64,000 nucleotides of DNA from positions 496,001-560,000 of the forward strand of contig NZ_SLWQ01000002.1 in the NCBI RefSeq assembly GCF_004342425.1. The letters run 5' to 3'. Position numbers and translations under genes: made by a program. Shown piece after piece: positions 38,160 through 46,502 of the stretch. The first letter of the stretch is position 1, and the number at the start of each line of letters is the position of its first letter. The notes below the pieces were generated by a model. That model had not been told where the DNA came from. It ran no database searches and saw nothing but the letters and a program-made list of their open reading frames with translations. Origin of the DNA: Dokdonella fugitiva (GTDB lineage: Bacteria > Pseudomonadota > Gammaproteobacteria > Xanthomonadales > Rhodanobacteraceae).

Positions 38160-38588
38160 AGGCGAAGCGCCACGCGCGCTGGCTGGCGGGCGCTCGTCGC
38201 GGGTTTCCTCGTGCTGCCGGGCCTCGTCGCGCTGGGCTTCGCGCTCGCGGGCGCATGGGATGCGCTCGTCTATTGCACGCTCACGCACAACGTCGTGCGC
38301 AAGCCCGTACCACGGCACGACCGCGAGGCGCATCAGGCGGATCACGTCCGCGTTCTCGCCGATCGCCGCGAACAGCGGCGCGCTCAGCAACTGGAACAGC
38401 GGCGCATGGTTGTCGAACACGTCGCGGTACGGCAGCAGCCCCTGCGTCCACGCCCACACGACGTGCAGGTGCTGCGCCTCGTCGGTGTCGAACGGCAGGT
38501 GCCAGGCGAACAGCATGCGCAAGGCAGCCAGCGCCGCGAGGAAAGCCCAGGCCGCACGGCGCCCCGGTGCTGCATCGATCGATCCCAT
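38160..38588. pseudogene. Internally inverted relic of an ArnT/PMT-like glycosyltransferase
   Basis: Two pieces of what looks like one membrane glycosyltransferase point at each other. On the minus strand, 38588 down to about 38297 codes a normal N-terminus: MGSIDAAPGRRAAWAFL, then FDTDEAQHLHVVWAWTQGLL, PYRDVFDNHAPLFQLLSAPL and VVPWYGLA. On the plus strand, about 38166-38296 codes a middle segment, ALVAGFLVLPGLVALGF then GAWDALVYCTLTHNVV, a block seen near the middle of such enzymes. Both frames lose protein character at about 38290-38300. No C-terminal part is present. The simplest reading is an inversion plus deletion that destroyed the gene. The N-terminal piece could still be transcribed. 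Confidence 0.65.
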
Positions 38589-38766
38589 CGGTCCTCCGGC
38601 CGCCGACCATGGCGGCGTCGGATCATAGCGGCGCCAGGCTCGCCCGGGACTGAGTTGCCCCGAACGCATCGCCGCTTGCGTCACTCAAGCGGCGGCGGAC
38701 GCTTCCTGTTCCGCGCACGGGCGTTTGCGGATACTGTGGACCGACCTTTCGCCAGTCGGGGCCACG

Positions 38767-40026
38767 ATGGACAGACGTCGCTTCTTCTCCGCAGGTGCCG
38801 GTGTCGCCTTGGCTGGACTGGCAGCCGGCCGCGCAATGGCCGGCGAGCGCGCCGACACGGCCAAGGCCCGTTTCGACGCGGCTACGGTCAAGGCGCTGCG
38901 CGATCGCATCCGGCCGATCACCGCCGACGAGTACCGCGCTCGCCAGGAGAACGCGCGGCGCCTGATGAAGGCGAACGGGCTCGATGCCGTGTTCGTCGAG
39001 GGCGGCACGACGTTGTCCTATTTCACCGGCTTGCACTGGTGGCTGAGCGAGCGGCTGTTCGCGATGGTGCTGCCGCAGCGGGGCGAGCCGTTCTTCGTCG
39101 CGCCGGCGTTCGAGGAAGGTCGTGCGCGCGAGAAGCTCGGCAGCGAGGTGAAGGTCTACGCCTGGGAAGAACACGAGAAGCCGATCGAACGGATTCGCGC
39201 GGGGTTGAAGGATCGCGGCTTGCTCACGGCCAGGCTCGGCATCGAGGAAACGACGCGCTACTACGCGGTGGAGCAGTTGCAGCGCCTGTCCACGCTGACG
39301 CTCGGCAGCGCGACGGGCGTGACGGCCGGATGCCGCAGCGTGAAGTCGCCGCATGAAATCGAGTTGATGCAGGTCGCCAACGACATCACCGCGCAGGTCT
39401 ACCGGCAGGTGCAGCGCGAGTTGCGCGAAGGCATGAGCGAGAGCGAACTCGCGGGGATCATCAGTGCACGCTACGCCGAATTCGGCGTCGAGGACGACAC
39501 GCTCGTGCTGTTCGGCGAAGCGTCCGCCTATCCGCACGGATTGACCCGCGACGTCACGTTGAAGGACGGCGACGTCGTGCTCATCGACGGCGGCTGCAAG
39601 GTGGAAGGTTACAACTCCGACATCACGCGCACGATGGCGTTCGGCAAGCCGAGCGCGAAGATGGAGCGCGTGTTCGAGATCGTGCGCGGCGCCCAGGACG
39701 CCGGCCTCAAGGCCGCGAGGCCCGGCGTCGCCGCTGAGAAGGTCGACGCCGCGGCACGCCGCCACATCGCCGAGCACGGCTATGGCCCGGGCTACAAGTA
39801 CTTCACCCATCGCCTCGGCCACGGCATCGGCATGGACGGCCACGAGTGGTACTACCTCGTCGGCGGCAACACGCGCGCGCTGGCGCCGGGCAACATGTTC
39901 AGCAACGAACCCGGCATCTACCTCGTCGGCGAATTCGGCATCCGCACCGAGGACGAAATGCTTGTCACCGACGACGGTGCCCGCTTGCTGCTGCCGCCCG
40001 CCAAGAGCCTGCAGGAAATATTCTGA
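38767..40026 (+). CDS. Tat-exported M24-family metallopeptidase (Xaa-Pro aminopeptidase type)
   Basis: A 419-residue protein of the creatinase/prolidase fold. The N-terminus MDRRRFFSAGAGVALAGLAAGRAMA is a twin-arginine signal, so the folded, metal-loaded enzyme is probably exported. A creatinase N-domain (about 55-180) precedes the M24 catalytic domain (about 190-415). The five metal ligands are visible: D in LIDGGCKVEGYN and in SDITRTM, H in HRLGHGIGMDGHE, E in SNEPGIYL and E in IRTEDEML. It likely cleaves peptides with Pro in position 2. The start is ATG 38767; an earlier in-frame ATG would disrupt the Tat signal. Confidence 0.92.
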   Translation: MDRRRFFSAGAGVALAGLAAGRAMAGERADTAKARFDAATVKALRDRIRPITADEYRARQENARRLMKANGLDAVFVEGGTTLSYFTGLHWWLSERLFAMVLPQRGEPFFVAPAFEEGRAREKLGSEVKVYAWEEHEKPIERIRAGLKDRGLLTARLGIEETTRYYAVEQLQRLSTLTLGSATGVTAGCRSVKSPHEIELMQVANDITAQVYRQVQRELREGMSESELAGIISARYAEFGVEDDTLVLFGEASAYPHGLTRDVTLKDGDVVLIDGGCKVEGYNSDITRTMAFGKPSAKMERVFEIVRGAQDAGLKAARPGVAAEKVDAAARRHIAEHGYGPGYKYFTHRLGHGIGMDGHEWYYLVGGNTRALAPGNMFSNEPGIYLVGEFGIRTEDEMLVTDDGARLLLPPAKSLQEIF

Positions 40027-40052
40027 GCGCGCCGGCGACGTCGCCGGCGCGC
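40027..40052. terminator. Perfect 26-base palindrome directly after the M24 gene
   Basis: GCGCGCCGGCGAC is followed immediately by its own reverse complement GTCGCCGGCGCGC, starting on the base after the stop codon. As RNA it can form a GC-rich hairpin that could end or protect the transcript. No T-run follows. Dyad symmetry would also suit a protein-binding site. Confidence 0.45.
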
Positions 40053-40312
40053 GATGCGTGATGAACGCGGGTCGTTCGGAACCCGGTGTGGGCCCGGCCC
40101 GGAGGCGGCTCCAGGGGCCGCCACGGAGGTTCACGGTCGGTTGCCCGGGCGCTCCGACTCCGCCCGCTTCGCGGGCTGCGCCCAGCGCAAACGGGGGATG
40201 GGGCCGCCGTCCCTGACGCGTGCTGCCGCGACGAAGCAGGCCCCGCGGCGAAGCTGCGCGCGGGAGATCGCGTCCGGCTAGGATGCGCGCACCCGACCCT
40301 CGAGCTGCCTCC
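40053..40312. other. Intergenic region with dispersed GC-rich element, second copy
   Basis: No gene is supported. Around 40178-40202 the motif TGCGCCCAGCGCAAACGGGG plus GATGG matches that in the 15.9-16.2 kb gap. It is preceded by the inverted repeat CGCCCGC-TTC-GCGGGC. It is otherwise featureless up to the DUF486 gene. Confidence 0.4.
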
Positions 40313-40651
40313 ATGTGGAACGCCCTGCTGCCCGTCATGCTGCTGATCGGCTCGAACGTGTTCATGACGTTCGCCTGGTACGGCCACCTCAAGTTCACCG
40401 GCCGCCCGCTGTGGCTCGTCGTGCTCGTGAGCTGGGGCATCGCGTTCTTCGAGTACTGCCTGCAGGTGCCGGCGAACCGCTACGGCTTCGCCGTGTACAA
40501 CCCGGCCCAGCTCAAGGCGATGCAGGAGATGATCACGCTCGCGGTGTTCGTGGTGTTCTCGATCACCTACCTCGGCGCGCCGATCCGCTGGAACCATCTC
40601 GCGGGCTTCGCGCTGATCGTCGTCGCCGGCTTCCTGATCTTCAAGGAGTGA
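40313..40651 (+). CDS. Small four-TM membrane protein, DMT superfamily (DUF486)
   Basis: A 112-residue protein with four hydrophobic segments and no signal peptide. It begins MWNALLPVMLLIGSNVFMTFAWYGHL and contains the family block EYCLQVPANRYGFAVYNPAQLKAMQEMITL. DUF486 proteins belong to the drug/metabolite transporter superfamily and resemble half-size EamA units, so dimerisation is likely. Substrate and direction are unknown. A GTCCCGGC-TTTC-GCCGGGAC hairpin lies 17 bases after the stop. Confidence 0.9.
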   Translation: MWNALLPVMLLIGSNVFMTFAWYGHLKFTGRPLWLVVLVSWGIAFFEYCLQVPANRYGFAVYNPAQLKAMQEMITLAVFVVFSITYLGAPIRWNHLAGFALIVVAGFLIFKE

Positions 40652-40667
40652 CGGCAGCCGGCATCGG

Positions 40668-40687
40668 GTCCCGGCTTTCGCCGGGAC
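40668..40687. repeat. Short hairpin repeat GTCCCGGC-TTTC-GCCGGGAC
   Basis: A perfect 8-bp stem with a TTTC loop, in the 73 bases between the ends of two convergent genes. It has the same shape as the family C hairpins but a different stem sequence. It may help end both transcripts. Confidence 0.5.
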
Positions 40688-40724
40688 GACGAATGACTTC
40701 GGTCGGTGCGGCGCCGGCGGTGGC

Positions 40725-41864
40725 TCAGTCGAAGCCGTCCTGGAAGATCAGGTCGATCACGCTGCCGACCTCGACGGCGCCGCTGTCGCAGCCGCCGCTC
40801 GGCAGGACCGGTTGCGGACGGACTGCGCCGCGCTGGTCATACGGGTAGGCGCACTGTGCTACGGGGATGCGATTGATCGCCGCGCTGCCGCTACCGGGGG
40901 CCATCGTCTGCGTCGGACCGCCATTGTTGGCGAGTGCGCCGAGCACCGGGTTGCCGCTGCCGTCGCCGGGCTGCGAGAACGGGCATGAAGTGGCGCCGGA
41001 CCAGACGTTGTAGCCACCGGAGGTCAGCACGCCGTCGCAATTGCCGTTGGTGTTGCCGGCGATGATCGAGCGGCTGAGGATCAAGGCCGCGTTGCCGCCA
41101 CCGTCGTTGTAGATGCCGCCACCGAACACCCCGCCGGTATTGCCGGCGATCGTCGAATACATCACGGTGCTGGTACCGGCGCCGGTCTGGTAGATCGCGC
41201 CGCCGCCGGTGCCGGCGCCGTTGCCCGTGAACGTGGAATTGACCACGTCGAGCGTGGAATTGCTGAAGATCGCACCGCCATAACGTCCGGTGGAGTTGCC
41301 GCTGAACGTGCTGGACGTGATCGTCGCGTCGCCGCCGTCGTTGGCGATCGCGCCGCCGTCGCCGCCGATGCCCGTCGCCGTGTTCTGGTTGGCGGTGAAC
41401 GTACTCCAGCGCACGCGCAGGCTGCCGCCGTTGGCGACCGTGGGTCCGGTCGACACGTTGTTCTGCACGCGCACGTGGTCGAGCGTGAGCATGCCGAAGT
41501 TCTCCAGCGCGTGCGCGCCGCTGAACTTCGCGTGCTGCAGCGTGAGGCCCTTGAGCGTCACGTGCGCGCTCGCGAACACCTGGAACAGGGCCGAGCTGTT
41601 GCCGCCGTCGAACGTGATCGCGCTGCCGCCGTCGATGACGACATCGTGGGCGATCGTCTTGTAGCCGGTGAACGTGATCGTCGCCGTGCCGCAGTTGAAC
41701 GTGATCGTGCCGCCGCCGCTGTTGTCGACGGTGTTGAGCGCGGTGGTGAAACCGGCTTCGTTGCAGTTCGGCGGGGAGACGACCGCGTTGGTCGCGGCGG
41801 CGTCGCCCGCGGCGAGCAGCAGCGATGCGAACAGAAAGCGGGAGATCCTTGCGCGAGCGTTCAT
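40725..41864 (-). CDS. Secreted choice-of-anchor Q beta-helix protein with DGFD tail
   Basis: A 379-residue protein. The signal peptide (MNARARISRFLFASLLLAAGDAAA) is followed by a right-handed beta-helix. Coils repeat as HVTLKGLTLQHAKFSG, STFTANQNTATG, STFSGNSTGRYGGAIF, STFTGNGAGTGGGAIYQ and STIAGNTGGVFGGGIYN. The family closing block LGALANNGGPTQTMAPGSGS and the tail VIDLIFQDGFD end the protein. Its domain type and tail match the two proteins at 24.8-29.4 kb. No catalytic residues are evident. It is probably at the cell surface or secreted. Confidence 0.87.
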   Translation of the reverse strand: MNARARISRFLFASLLLAAGDAAATNAVVSPPNCNEAGFTTALNTVDNSGGGTITFNCGTATITFTGYKTIAHDVVIDGGSAITFDGGNSSALFQVFASAHVTLKGLTLQHAKFSGAHALENFGMLTLDHVRVQNNVSTGPTVANGGSLRVRWSTFTANQNTATGIGGDGGAIANDGGDATITSSTFSGNSTGRYGGAIFSNSTLDVVNSTFTGNGAGTGGGAIYQTGAGTSTVMYSTIAGNTGGVFGGGIYNDGGGNAALILSRSIIAGNTNGNCDGVLTSGGYNVWSGATSCPFSQPGDGSGNPVLGALANNGGPTQTMAPGSGSAAINRIPVAQCAYPYDQRGAVRPQPVLPSGGCDSGAVEVGSVIDLIFQDGFD

Positions 41865-42009
41865 CGATTCCTCCGGTACGCGTGAAGCGGGCTCGAAGAG
41901 TGGAACGTCAAAGCGGGGCGGAAGGAGACACGCCCGCGGCGGATCGTCGCCAAACGGCGCGCGCGACGCAAGCCGCGCCGCGGGCGGCGGGCGCCGCGGC
42001 CTGCCCGCC

Positions 42010-42699
42010 TCAGTCGAACAGTGAGCGCAGGAACGGCAGGGTCACGCGCCGCTTCGCCGCGAGCGAGGCGCGGTCGATGCGATCGAGCACGTCGAACAGG
42101 GTCGCGAGGTCGCGCTTGCTGCGCGCGAACAGCCAGTCGAGCGCGGCGGCGTCGAGTTCGATGCCGCGCGCGAGCGCGCGCTCGCGCAGCAGCGCGCGGC
42201 GTTCGCCTTCGTCCAGCGGTCGCAATGCGAGCTGGGTGCAGGCCGACAGGCGCGAGACGAGGTCGGGCAAGCCGATGCCGAGCTGCGCCGGCGGCGCCGA
42301 GGCGGCGAACAGCAGCAGCGATCCTTCGGCGCGACAGCGGTTGTAGAGGTCGAACAGCGCATGCTCGGCGTCGCGCTCGCCGGCGATCGCGTCGAGGTCA
42401 TCGAGCGCGAGAAGGTCGCTGCCGCCGAAGCCGCGGATCGCTTCCGCGCGCCGCGTGCGCAGGCTGGCGAGCGAGAGGTACTGCGCGGTGCGGCCATCCG
42501 CGCTCGCCGCCGCGCAGGTGGCGACGAGGAGGTGCGTGCGGCCGCTGCCCGGTGCGCCGTGCAGATACAGCCAGGCGGCGTCCTCGCCACGCGATGCACG
42601 ACGCAGCGCCTCGAGCGCAACGCCGTTGGCGCCGGTGACGAAGCCTTCGAGGCGCTGGTGCGCCGGCCAGCGCAGCGCGAGCGGCAACTGCGAACTCAT
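42010..42699 (-). CDS. hda: DnaA regulatory inactivator Hda
   Basis: A 229-residue AAA+ protein that, bound to the DNA sliding clamp, makes DnaA hydrolyse ATP and so prevents re-initiation of replication. The clamp-binding motif QLPLAL (4-9) is at the very N-terminus. The Walker A is GAPGSGRTH with Arg instead of Lys, as also in E. coli Hda (from memory). The Walker B-like stretch is DLLALDDLDAIAG, and the arginine-finger region is PDLVSRLSACTQLAL. It ends a minus-strand cluster after the AI-2E/PerM-like gene, one base apart, a conserved neighbourhood opposite purM. Confidence 0.94.
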   Translation of the reverse strand: MSSQLPLALRWPAHQRLEGFVTGANGVALEALRRASRGEDAAWLYLHGAPGSGRTHLLVATCAAASADGRTAQYLSLASLRTRRAEAIRGFGGSDLLALDDLDAIAGERDAEHALFDLYNRCRAEGSLLLFAASAPPAQLGIGLPDLVSRLSACTQLALRPLDEGERRALLRERALARGIELDAAALDWLFARSKRDLATLFDVLDRIDRASLAAKRRVTLPFLRSLFD

Positions 42700-42700
42700 G

Positions 42701-43891
42701 TCAGGCCGGCGGCGCGCCTGCCGGGGGCGGGACCGGCCCCGGCGCCGGCGCGGCCGAGGCGGCCGCCTCCGCGACGGCGGCCTGCTGCGTGCCTTTCGCG
42801 ACGACCACGATGCCGGGCGCCGAGCCCGTCGTGTAGAGCTCGCTGGAGGTGTAGCGCTCGTACACGTAGCGCAGCACGACCATCACCACGGACGCCGCGG
42901 GCAACGCGAGCAGCACGCCGAGGAAGCCGAACAGCTCGCCGCCGGCGAGCACCGCGAAGATGACCGCGACCGGATGCAGGCCGATCTTGTCGCCGACGAG
43001 CTTGGGCACGAGTACGTAGCCTTCGAGCGTCTGGCCGACCGCGAACACGCCGAGCACGAGCAGCACGTGCGCCCAGTCCTGGTACTGCACGAGCGCGGCG
43101 ACGACGCCCATGACGACGCCGGTGATCGCGCCGAGGTACGGCACGAAGCTGATGAGGCCGGCGATCATGCCGATCAGCGGGCCGACACTGACGCCGACCA
43201 GCCACAGGCCGATGCCGTAGAACGCGCCGAGCACGAGCATGACGCTGAGCTGGCCGCGCAGGAACGCGCCGAGCACGTCGTCGGATTCGCGCGCGAGGCG
43301 CGCGACCACCGGTTCGATCGAACGCGGGATCAGCGCGTGGATGCGTTCGACGAGCACGTCCCAGTCGCGCAGCAGGTAGAACGCGACGACCGGCACCATG
43401 ACGAGGTTGAGCACCCAGCCGACCACGGTCATGCCGGACTTCGACACCTTCGCGAGCACGCCCGCGGCGACGCCGCCGGCTTCCTTCCAGTGCGCCTGCA
43501 GCGCAGCCAGGATGCGCTGCGTGTCGAGCACGTCGGGCGAGATGCCGAACTGCGTCTCGAGCCATGGCGTCGCGCGCGTCTGGAACCAGTCGAGCCAGAC
43601 CGGCAACTGGCCGAGGAACGCGCCGATCTGCCGCTCGGTGAACGGCACGAGCAGCAGCAGGATCACGATGACGACGAGTGCGACGACGAGGAACACGAGG
43701 CTCACCGCGAGGCCGCGGCTCATCCAGCGCTCGAGGCGGTCGACGATCGGGTCGGCGAGATAGGCGAACAGCGCCGCGGCGACGAATGGCATCAATACCG
43801 GCGCGAGCAGCCAGACCACGAAGCCGACCGAAACGAGCAGGATCAGCCACTGCCAGCGCAGGTGCAGGCCGTCGCCGGCGGGGGTGTTCAT
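42701..43891 (-). CDS. AI-2E/PerM-family membrane protein
   Basis: A 396-residue inner-membrane protein with about eight transmembrane segments. Conserved blocks are APVLMPFVAAALFAYLADPIVDRL and LIGMIAGLISFVPYLGAITG, with VGQTLEGYVLVPKLVGDKIGLH, the family signature. Members act as exporters or ion/H+ antiporters; the autoinducer-2 link holds for one member only, so the function here is open. The tail is rich in Pro and Ala. It overlaps the pgsA-like gene by four bases (ATGA) and is followed by hda after one base. Confidence 0.92.
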   Translation of the reverse strand: MNTPAGDGLHLRWQWLILLVSVGFVVWLLAPVLMPFVAAALFAYLADPIVDRLERWMSRGLAVSLVFLVVALVVIVILLLLVPFTERQIGAFLGQLPVWLDWFQTRATPWLETQFGISPDVLDTQRILAALQAHWKEAGGVAAGVLAKVSKSGMTVVGWVLNLVMVPVVAFYLLRDWDVLVERIHALIPRSIEPVVARLARESDDVLGAFLRGQLSVMLVLGAFYGIGLWLVGVSVGPLIGMIAGLISFVPYLGAITGVVMGVVAALVQYQDWAHVLLVLGVFAVGQTLEGYVLVPKLVGDKIGLHPVAVIFAVLAGGELFGFLGVLLALPAASVVMVVLRYVYERYTSSELYTTGSAPGIVVVAKGTQQAAVAEAAASAAPAPGPVPPPAGAPPA

Positions 43892-44451
43892 CGTGACCTT
43901 CCTTCACGCAGGGTGCGGCGCGCGCGCGTGCCCCATACGACGATGTAGTGCAGGCCGCTCGCGAGCGTGATCGCCGCGGTGACGGCGATCATCGCGCTGC
44001 GCACCGCGGGCGACACGGCGAGCCAATTCGACAGGCGCAGGAGCTCGGCCAGCACGAACGCGAGCTGCACCGCGGTGGTCGCCTTCGACAGCCGGCTCGG
44101 CGCCGCGTCGAACCGACCGACGAGGTTGTGGTACGCGATCGCACCCGAGACGATCGCGACGTCGCGGCCGACGACGAGCACGGGCAGCCAGCCCGGCAGC
44201 TCGCCCGACAGCGCGAGCGAGACGAACGCGGCCATCAGCAGCAGCTTGTCGGCGATCGGGTCGAGCATGCCACCGATCCAGGTCTGCCAACCGAAATGCT
44301 TGGCGAGCCAGCCGTCCAGCGCATCGCTCGCCGCGGCGACCGCGGCGACGAGCAGCGCGCCGTCGTAGCGGCCGGCATCGATGAGCCAGCACAACGGCAG
44401 CACCAGCAGCATGCGCAGCGCGGTGATGAGGTTGGGCAGGTGGCGCAGCAC
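43888..44451 (-). CDS. CDP-alcohol phosphatidyltransferase (PgsA-like)
   Basis: An inner-membrane enzyme of 187 residues that transfers a phosphatidyl group from CDP-diacylglycerol to an alcohol. The catalytic motif reads SDALDGWLAKHFGWQTWIGG, then MLDPIADK. This is D-x2-D-G-x2-A-(R/K)-x8-9-G-x3-D-x3-D, with Lys in place of the usual Arg. Five to six transmembrane segments are visible. Length and position resemble PgsA (glycerol-3-phosphate acceptor), but this may be a second, accessory homologue. It lies ten bases downstream of the DUF2066 gene and overlaps the perM-like gene. Confidence 0.88.
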   Translation of the reverse strand: MLRHLPNLITALRMLLVLPLCWLIDAGRYDGALLVAAVAAASDALDGWLAKHFGWQTWIGGMLDPIADKLLLMAAFVSLALSGELPGWLPVLVVGRDVAIVSGAIAYHNLVGRFDAAPSRLSKATTAVQLAFVLAELLRLSNWLAVSPAVRSAMIAVTAAITLASGLHYIVVWGTRARRTLREGRSR

Positions 44452-44461
44452 GGCCGCCGCT

Positions 44462-45130
44462 TCAGTGGCCGAGCACGAGCGCCGCGTCCGCGCCGTCGAC
44501 GCGGCTGGTGCCTTCCGCGAGCGTGCGCTCCATCGCGACCACGCCGAGGAAATGGGCGACGTCGGTCGACAGCGACAGGTGGACGAGGATGCCGTCCGAG
44601 GTCGCCGCGGTCGGCTGCACCGCCTTCACGAAGTTGTTGCGGTTGAGGTAGCCGATCACGCGCGCGTAGTCGTCGGCGTCGCGGATGCCGCCGATCCACA
44701 CGGTCGCCTCGGTCGGCGTCTCCGGCGCGAGCGGGACTGCGCCGAGCGCGCCGAGGCCGAACTTCTGCAGCATCTGGTCGACCGCGCCGGCGTCGAACTG
44801 CACGACCAGGGTCATCGGCGCGTCGCCCTGCGGGTTGCGCCGGTACGAGTACTGCAGCATGTAGCGCTCGGCCTTCTCGATCGCCTTGGCGAGGTCGGGG
44901 CGCGCGATCACGCTGCTGTCGCCGGTTTGCTCGATCACGACGTTGGCGAGCGCGGTCTGCAGCGCGCCCGTGCGTTCCTCGTCGGACTGCGAATTGACCG
45001 GCGCGGTGCCGGTATAGGTCGAAGGAGCGGCGCCCGCCAGCACCGGCAACAGCGCCGCCAGCAACGCCAGCACAATCCCCGTCACGGGGCGGGACACGCG
45101 CGGAACAGGGATTCGCACGGGGTCTTCCAT
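44462..45130 (-). CDS. DUF2066 secreted protein
   Basis: A 222-residue protein with a signal peptide ([21 protein letters not shown]). The DUF2066 pattern is clear: [20 protein letters not shown], then [28 protein letters not shown] and [20 protein letters not shown]. The family is periplasmic, of unknown function, and regularly located upstream of pgsA/perM-like and hda genes and divergent from purM. The ATG at 45128-45130 is chosen because the longer open frame is not protein-like. The 208 bases to purM hold both promoters. Confidence 0.9.
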   Translation of the reverse strand: MEDPVRIPVPRVSRPVTGIVLALLAALLPVLAGAAPSTYTGTAPVNSQSDEERTGALQTALANVVIEQTGDSSVIARPDLAKAIEKAERYMLQYSYRRNPQGDAPMTLVVQFDAGAVDQMLQKFGLGALGAVPLAPETPTEATVWIGGIRDADDYARVIGYLNRNNFVKAVQPTAATSDGILVHLSLSTDVAHFLGVVAMERTLAEGTSRVDGADAALVLGH

Positions 45131-45304
45131 AAGCCTGTCGATGGGCGCAAGTCTGCCCAAAGGGCGCCAGCGCGTCCATGCACGGGCGCCGCGCGGCGGC
45201 GGCGGAGCGGGCGAAAACGGCGTATGGCGGCGTGTTCCGGCGCGTCCGGCCGCGAAGATCCGCACCCCGCCGGCCGCGCAAGGAGCACTTTCGCGGCACC
45301 CTGC

Positions 45305-45310
45305 TAGAAT
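45305..45310 (+). promoter_or_regulatory. Candidate -10 element of purM
   Basis: TAGAAT, one change from TATAAT, 28 bases before the purM start codon. No good -35 box lies 16-18 bases upstream. Transcription would begin near 45317 with a leader of about 22 bases. No PurR-like operator was recognised. Confidence 0.35.
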
Positions 45311-45338
45311 GCGCGGCCCCGCGCCGCCTCCCGCCGTC

Positions 45339-46391
45339 ATGCCCGTCGAACTCGAATCCCTGAGCTACCGCGCCGCCGGTGTCGACATCGACGCCGGCAA
45401 CGAAGTCGTCGAGCGGATCAAGCCGCTCGTGCGCCGCACGTTCCGCCCCGAAGTCATGGCCGGCCTCGGCGGCTTCGGCGCGCTGTTCGAACTGGGCGGG
45501 CGCTACCGCGAACCCGTGCTCGTCTCAGGCACCGACGGCGTCGGCACCAAGCTCAAGCTCGCCCAGATGCTCGGCCGCCACGACACGATCGGCATCGACC
45601 TCGTCGGCATGTGCGTCAACGACGTGCTCGTGCAGGGCGCGGAGCCGCTGTTCTTCCTCGATTACTTCGCGACCGGCAAGCTCGACGTCGACACCACGGT
45701 CAGCGTCGTCGGCGGCATCGCCAAGGGCTGCGAGCTCGCCGGCTGCGCGCTCGTCGGCGGCGAAACCGCGGAGATGCCCGACATGTATCCGCCCGGCGAG
45801 TACGACCTCGCGGGCTTCACGGTCGGCGTGGTCGAGAAGTCCGCGCTGGTCGACGGTTCGCAGATCCAGGCCGGCGACGCGATCATCGGCATCGCCTCGA
45901 GCGGCGCGCACTCCAATGGCTACTCGCTGATCCGCAGGATCGTCGCACGCGCCGGGATCACGCCCGACAACGGCGGCTTCGACCTCGACGTCGGCGGCGT
46001 GCGCCTCGGCGACGCGCTGCTCGCGCCGACCACGATCTACGTCAAGCCGATCCTCGCCCTGCTGCGCCAGCAGACGCTGCACGGCATGGCGCACATCACC
46101 GGCGGCGGCCTCAAGGAAAACATCATCCGCGTCGTGCCGGACGGCCTCGGCATCGCGCTCGACAGCGCGACCTGGAAATTCCCGCCGCTGTTCGACTGGC
46201 TGCAGCGCGAAGGCAACGTCGCGCGCGACGAAATGCTGCGCACGTTCAACTGCGGCATCGGATTCACGCTGATCGTGCAGCGCGACCAGGCCGGCATGAC
46301 ACTCGACGCGCTCGAGGCGCTCGGGCTCACCGCGTGGACGATCGGGGCAGTCGAGGCGCAGCAGGGGGACGAAAGGGTGCATATTGCGTGA
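45339..46391 (+). CDS. purM: Phosphoribosylaminoimidazole (AIR) synthetase
   Basis: Closes the imidazole ring of FGAM with ATP to form AIR, in purine synthesis. The 350-residue product starts [22 protein letters not shown], the universal opening of PurM. It contains the ATP-binding block [14 protein letters not shown] and [20 protein letters not shown]. The C-terminal block [15 protein letters not shown] ends with the expected FNCGIGF. It is divergent from the DUF2066 cluster and followed by purN after 111 bases that hold a REP element. Confidence 0.96.
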   Translation: MPVELESLSYRAAGVDIDAGNEVVERIKPLVRRTFRPEVMAGLGGFGALFELGGRYREPVLVSGTDGVGTKLKLAQMLGRHDTIGIDLVGMCVNDVLVQGAEPLFFLDYFATGKLDVDTTVSVVGGIAKGCELAGCALVGGETAEMPDMYPPGEYDLAGFTVGVVEKSALVDGSQIQAGDAIIGIASSGAHSNGYSLIRRIVARAGITPDNGGFDLDVGGVRLGDALLAPTTIYVKPILALLRQQTLHGMAHITGGGLKENIIRVVPDGLGIALDSATWKFPPLFDWLQREGNVARDEMLRTFNCGIGFTLIVQRDQAGMTLDALEALGLTAWTIGAVEAQQGDERVHIA

Positions 46392-46395
46392 GGAC

Positions 46396-46440
46396 CGGGG
46401 GCTGAGGGCTGGAGAGCATCGCGGCTTCCGCCGCTCCCAC
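46396..46440. repeat. GGGCTGA piece plus family A REP between purM and purN
   Basis: GGGGGCTGAGGGCTGG at 46397-46412 is a short form of the GGGCTGA arrays seen further right. It is followed by the REP core GCATCGCGGCTTCCGCCGCT at 46416-46435, then CCCAC. A REP hairpin within this operon could dampen purN expression relative to purM. Confidence 0.65.
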
Positions 46441-46502
46441 GAAAGAGAGGCAGCGCCGACGCCTTGCCTGCTCCGCCTGGAAACAACCCGGCACGCACTC
46501 CG

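Noticed and set aside
35976..39356. A 1126-codon plus-strand frame over ybbP and the M24 gene
   Set aside because: Wrong frame of two real genes; only about 38166-38296 is protein-like, and that part is reported as a pseudogene piece.
42701..43891. Autoinducer-2 exporter
   Set aside because: The family name derives from one member; no lsr or luxS genes are in the window, so the substrate is left open.
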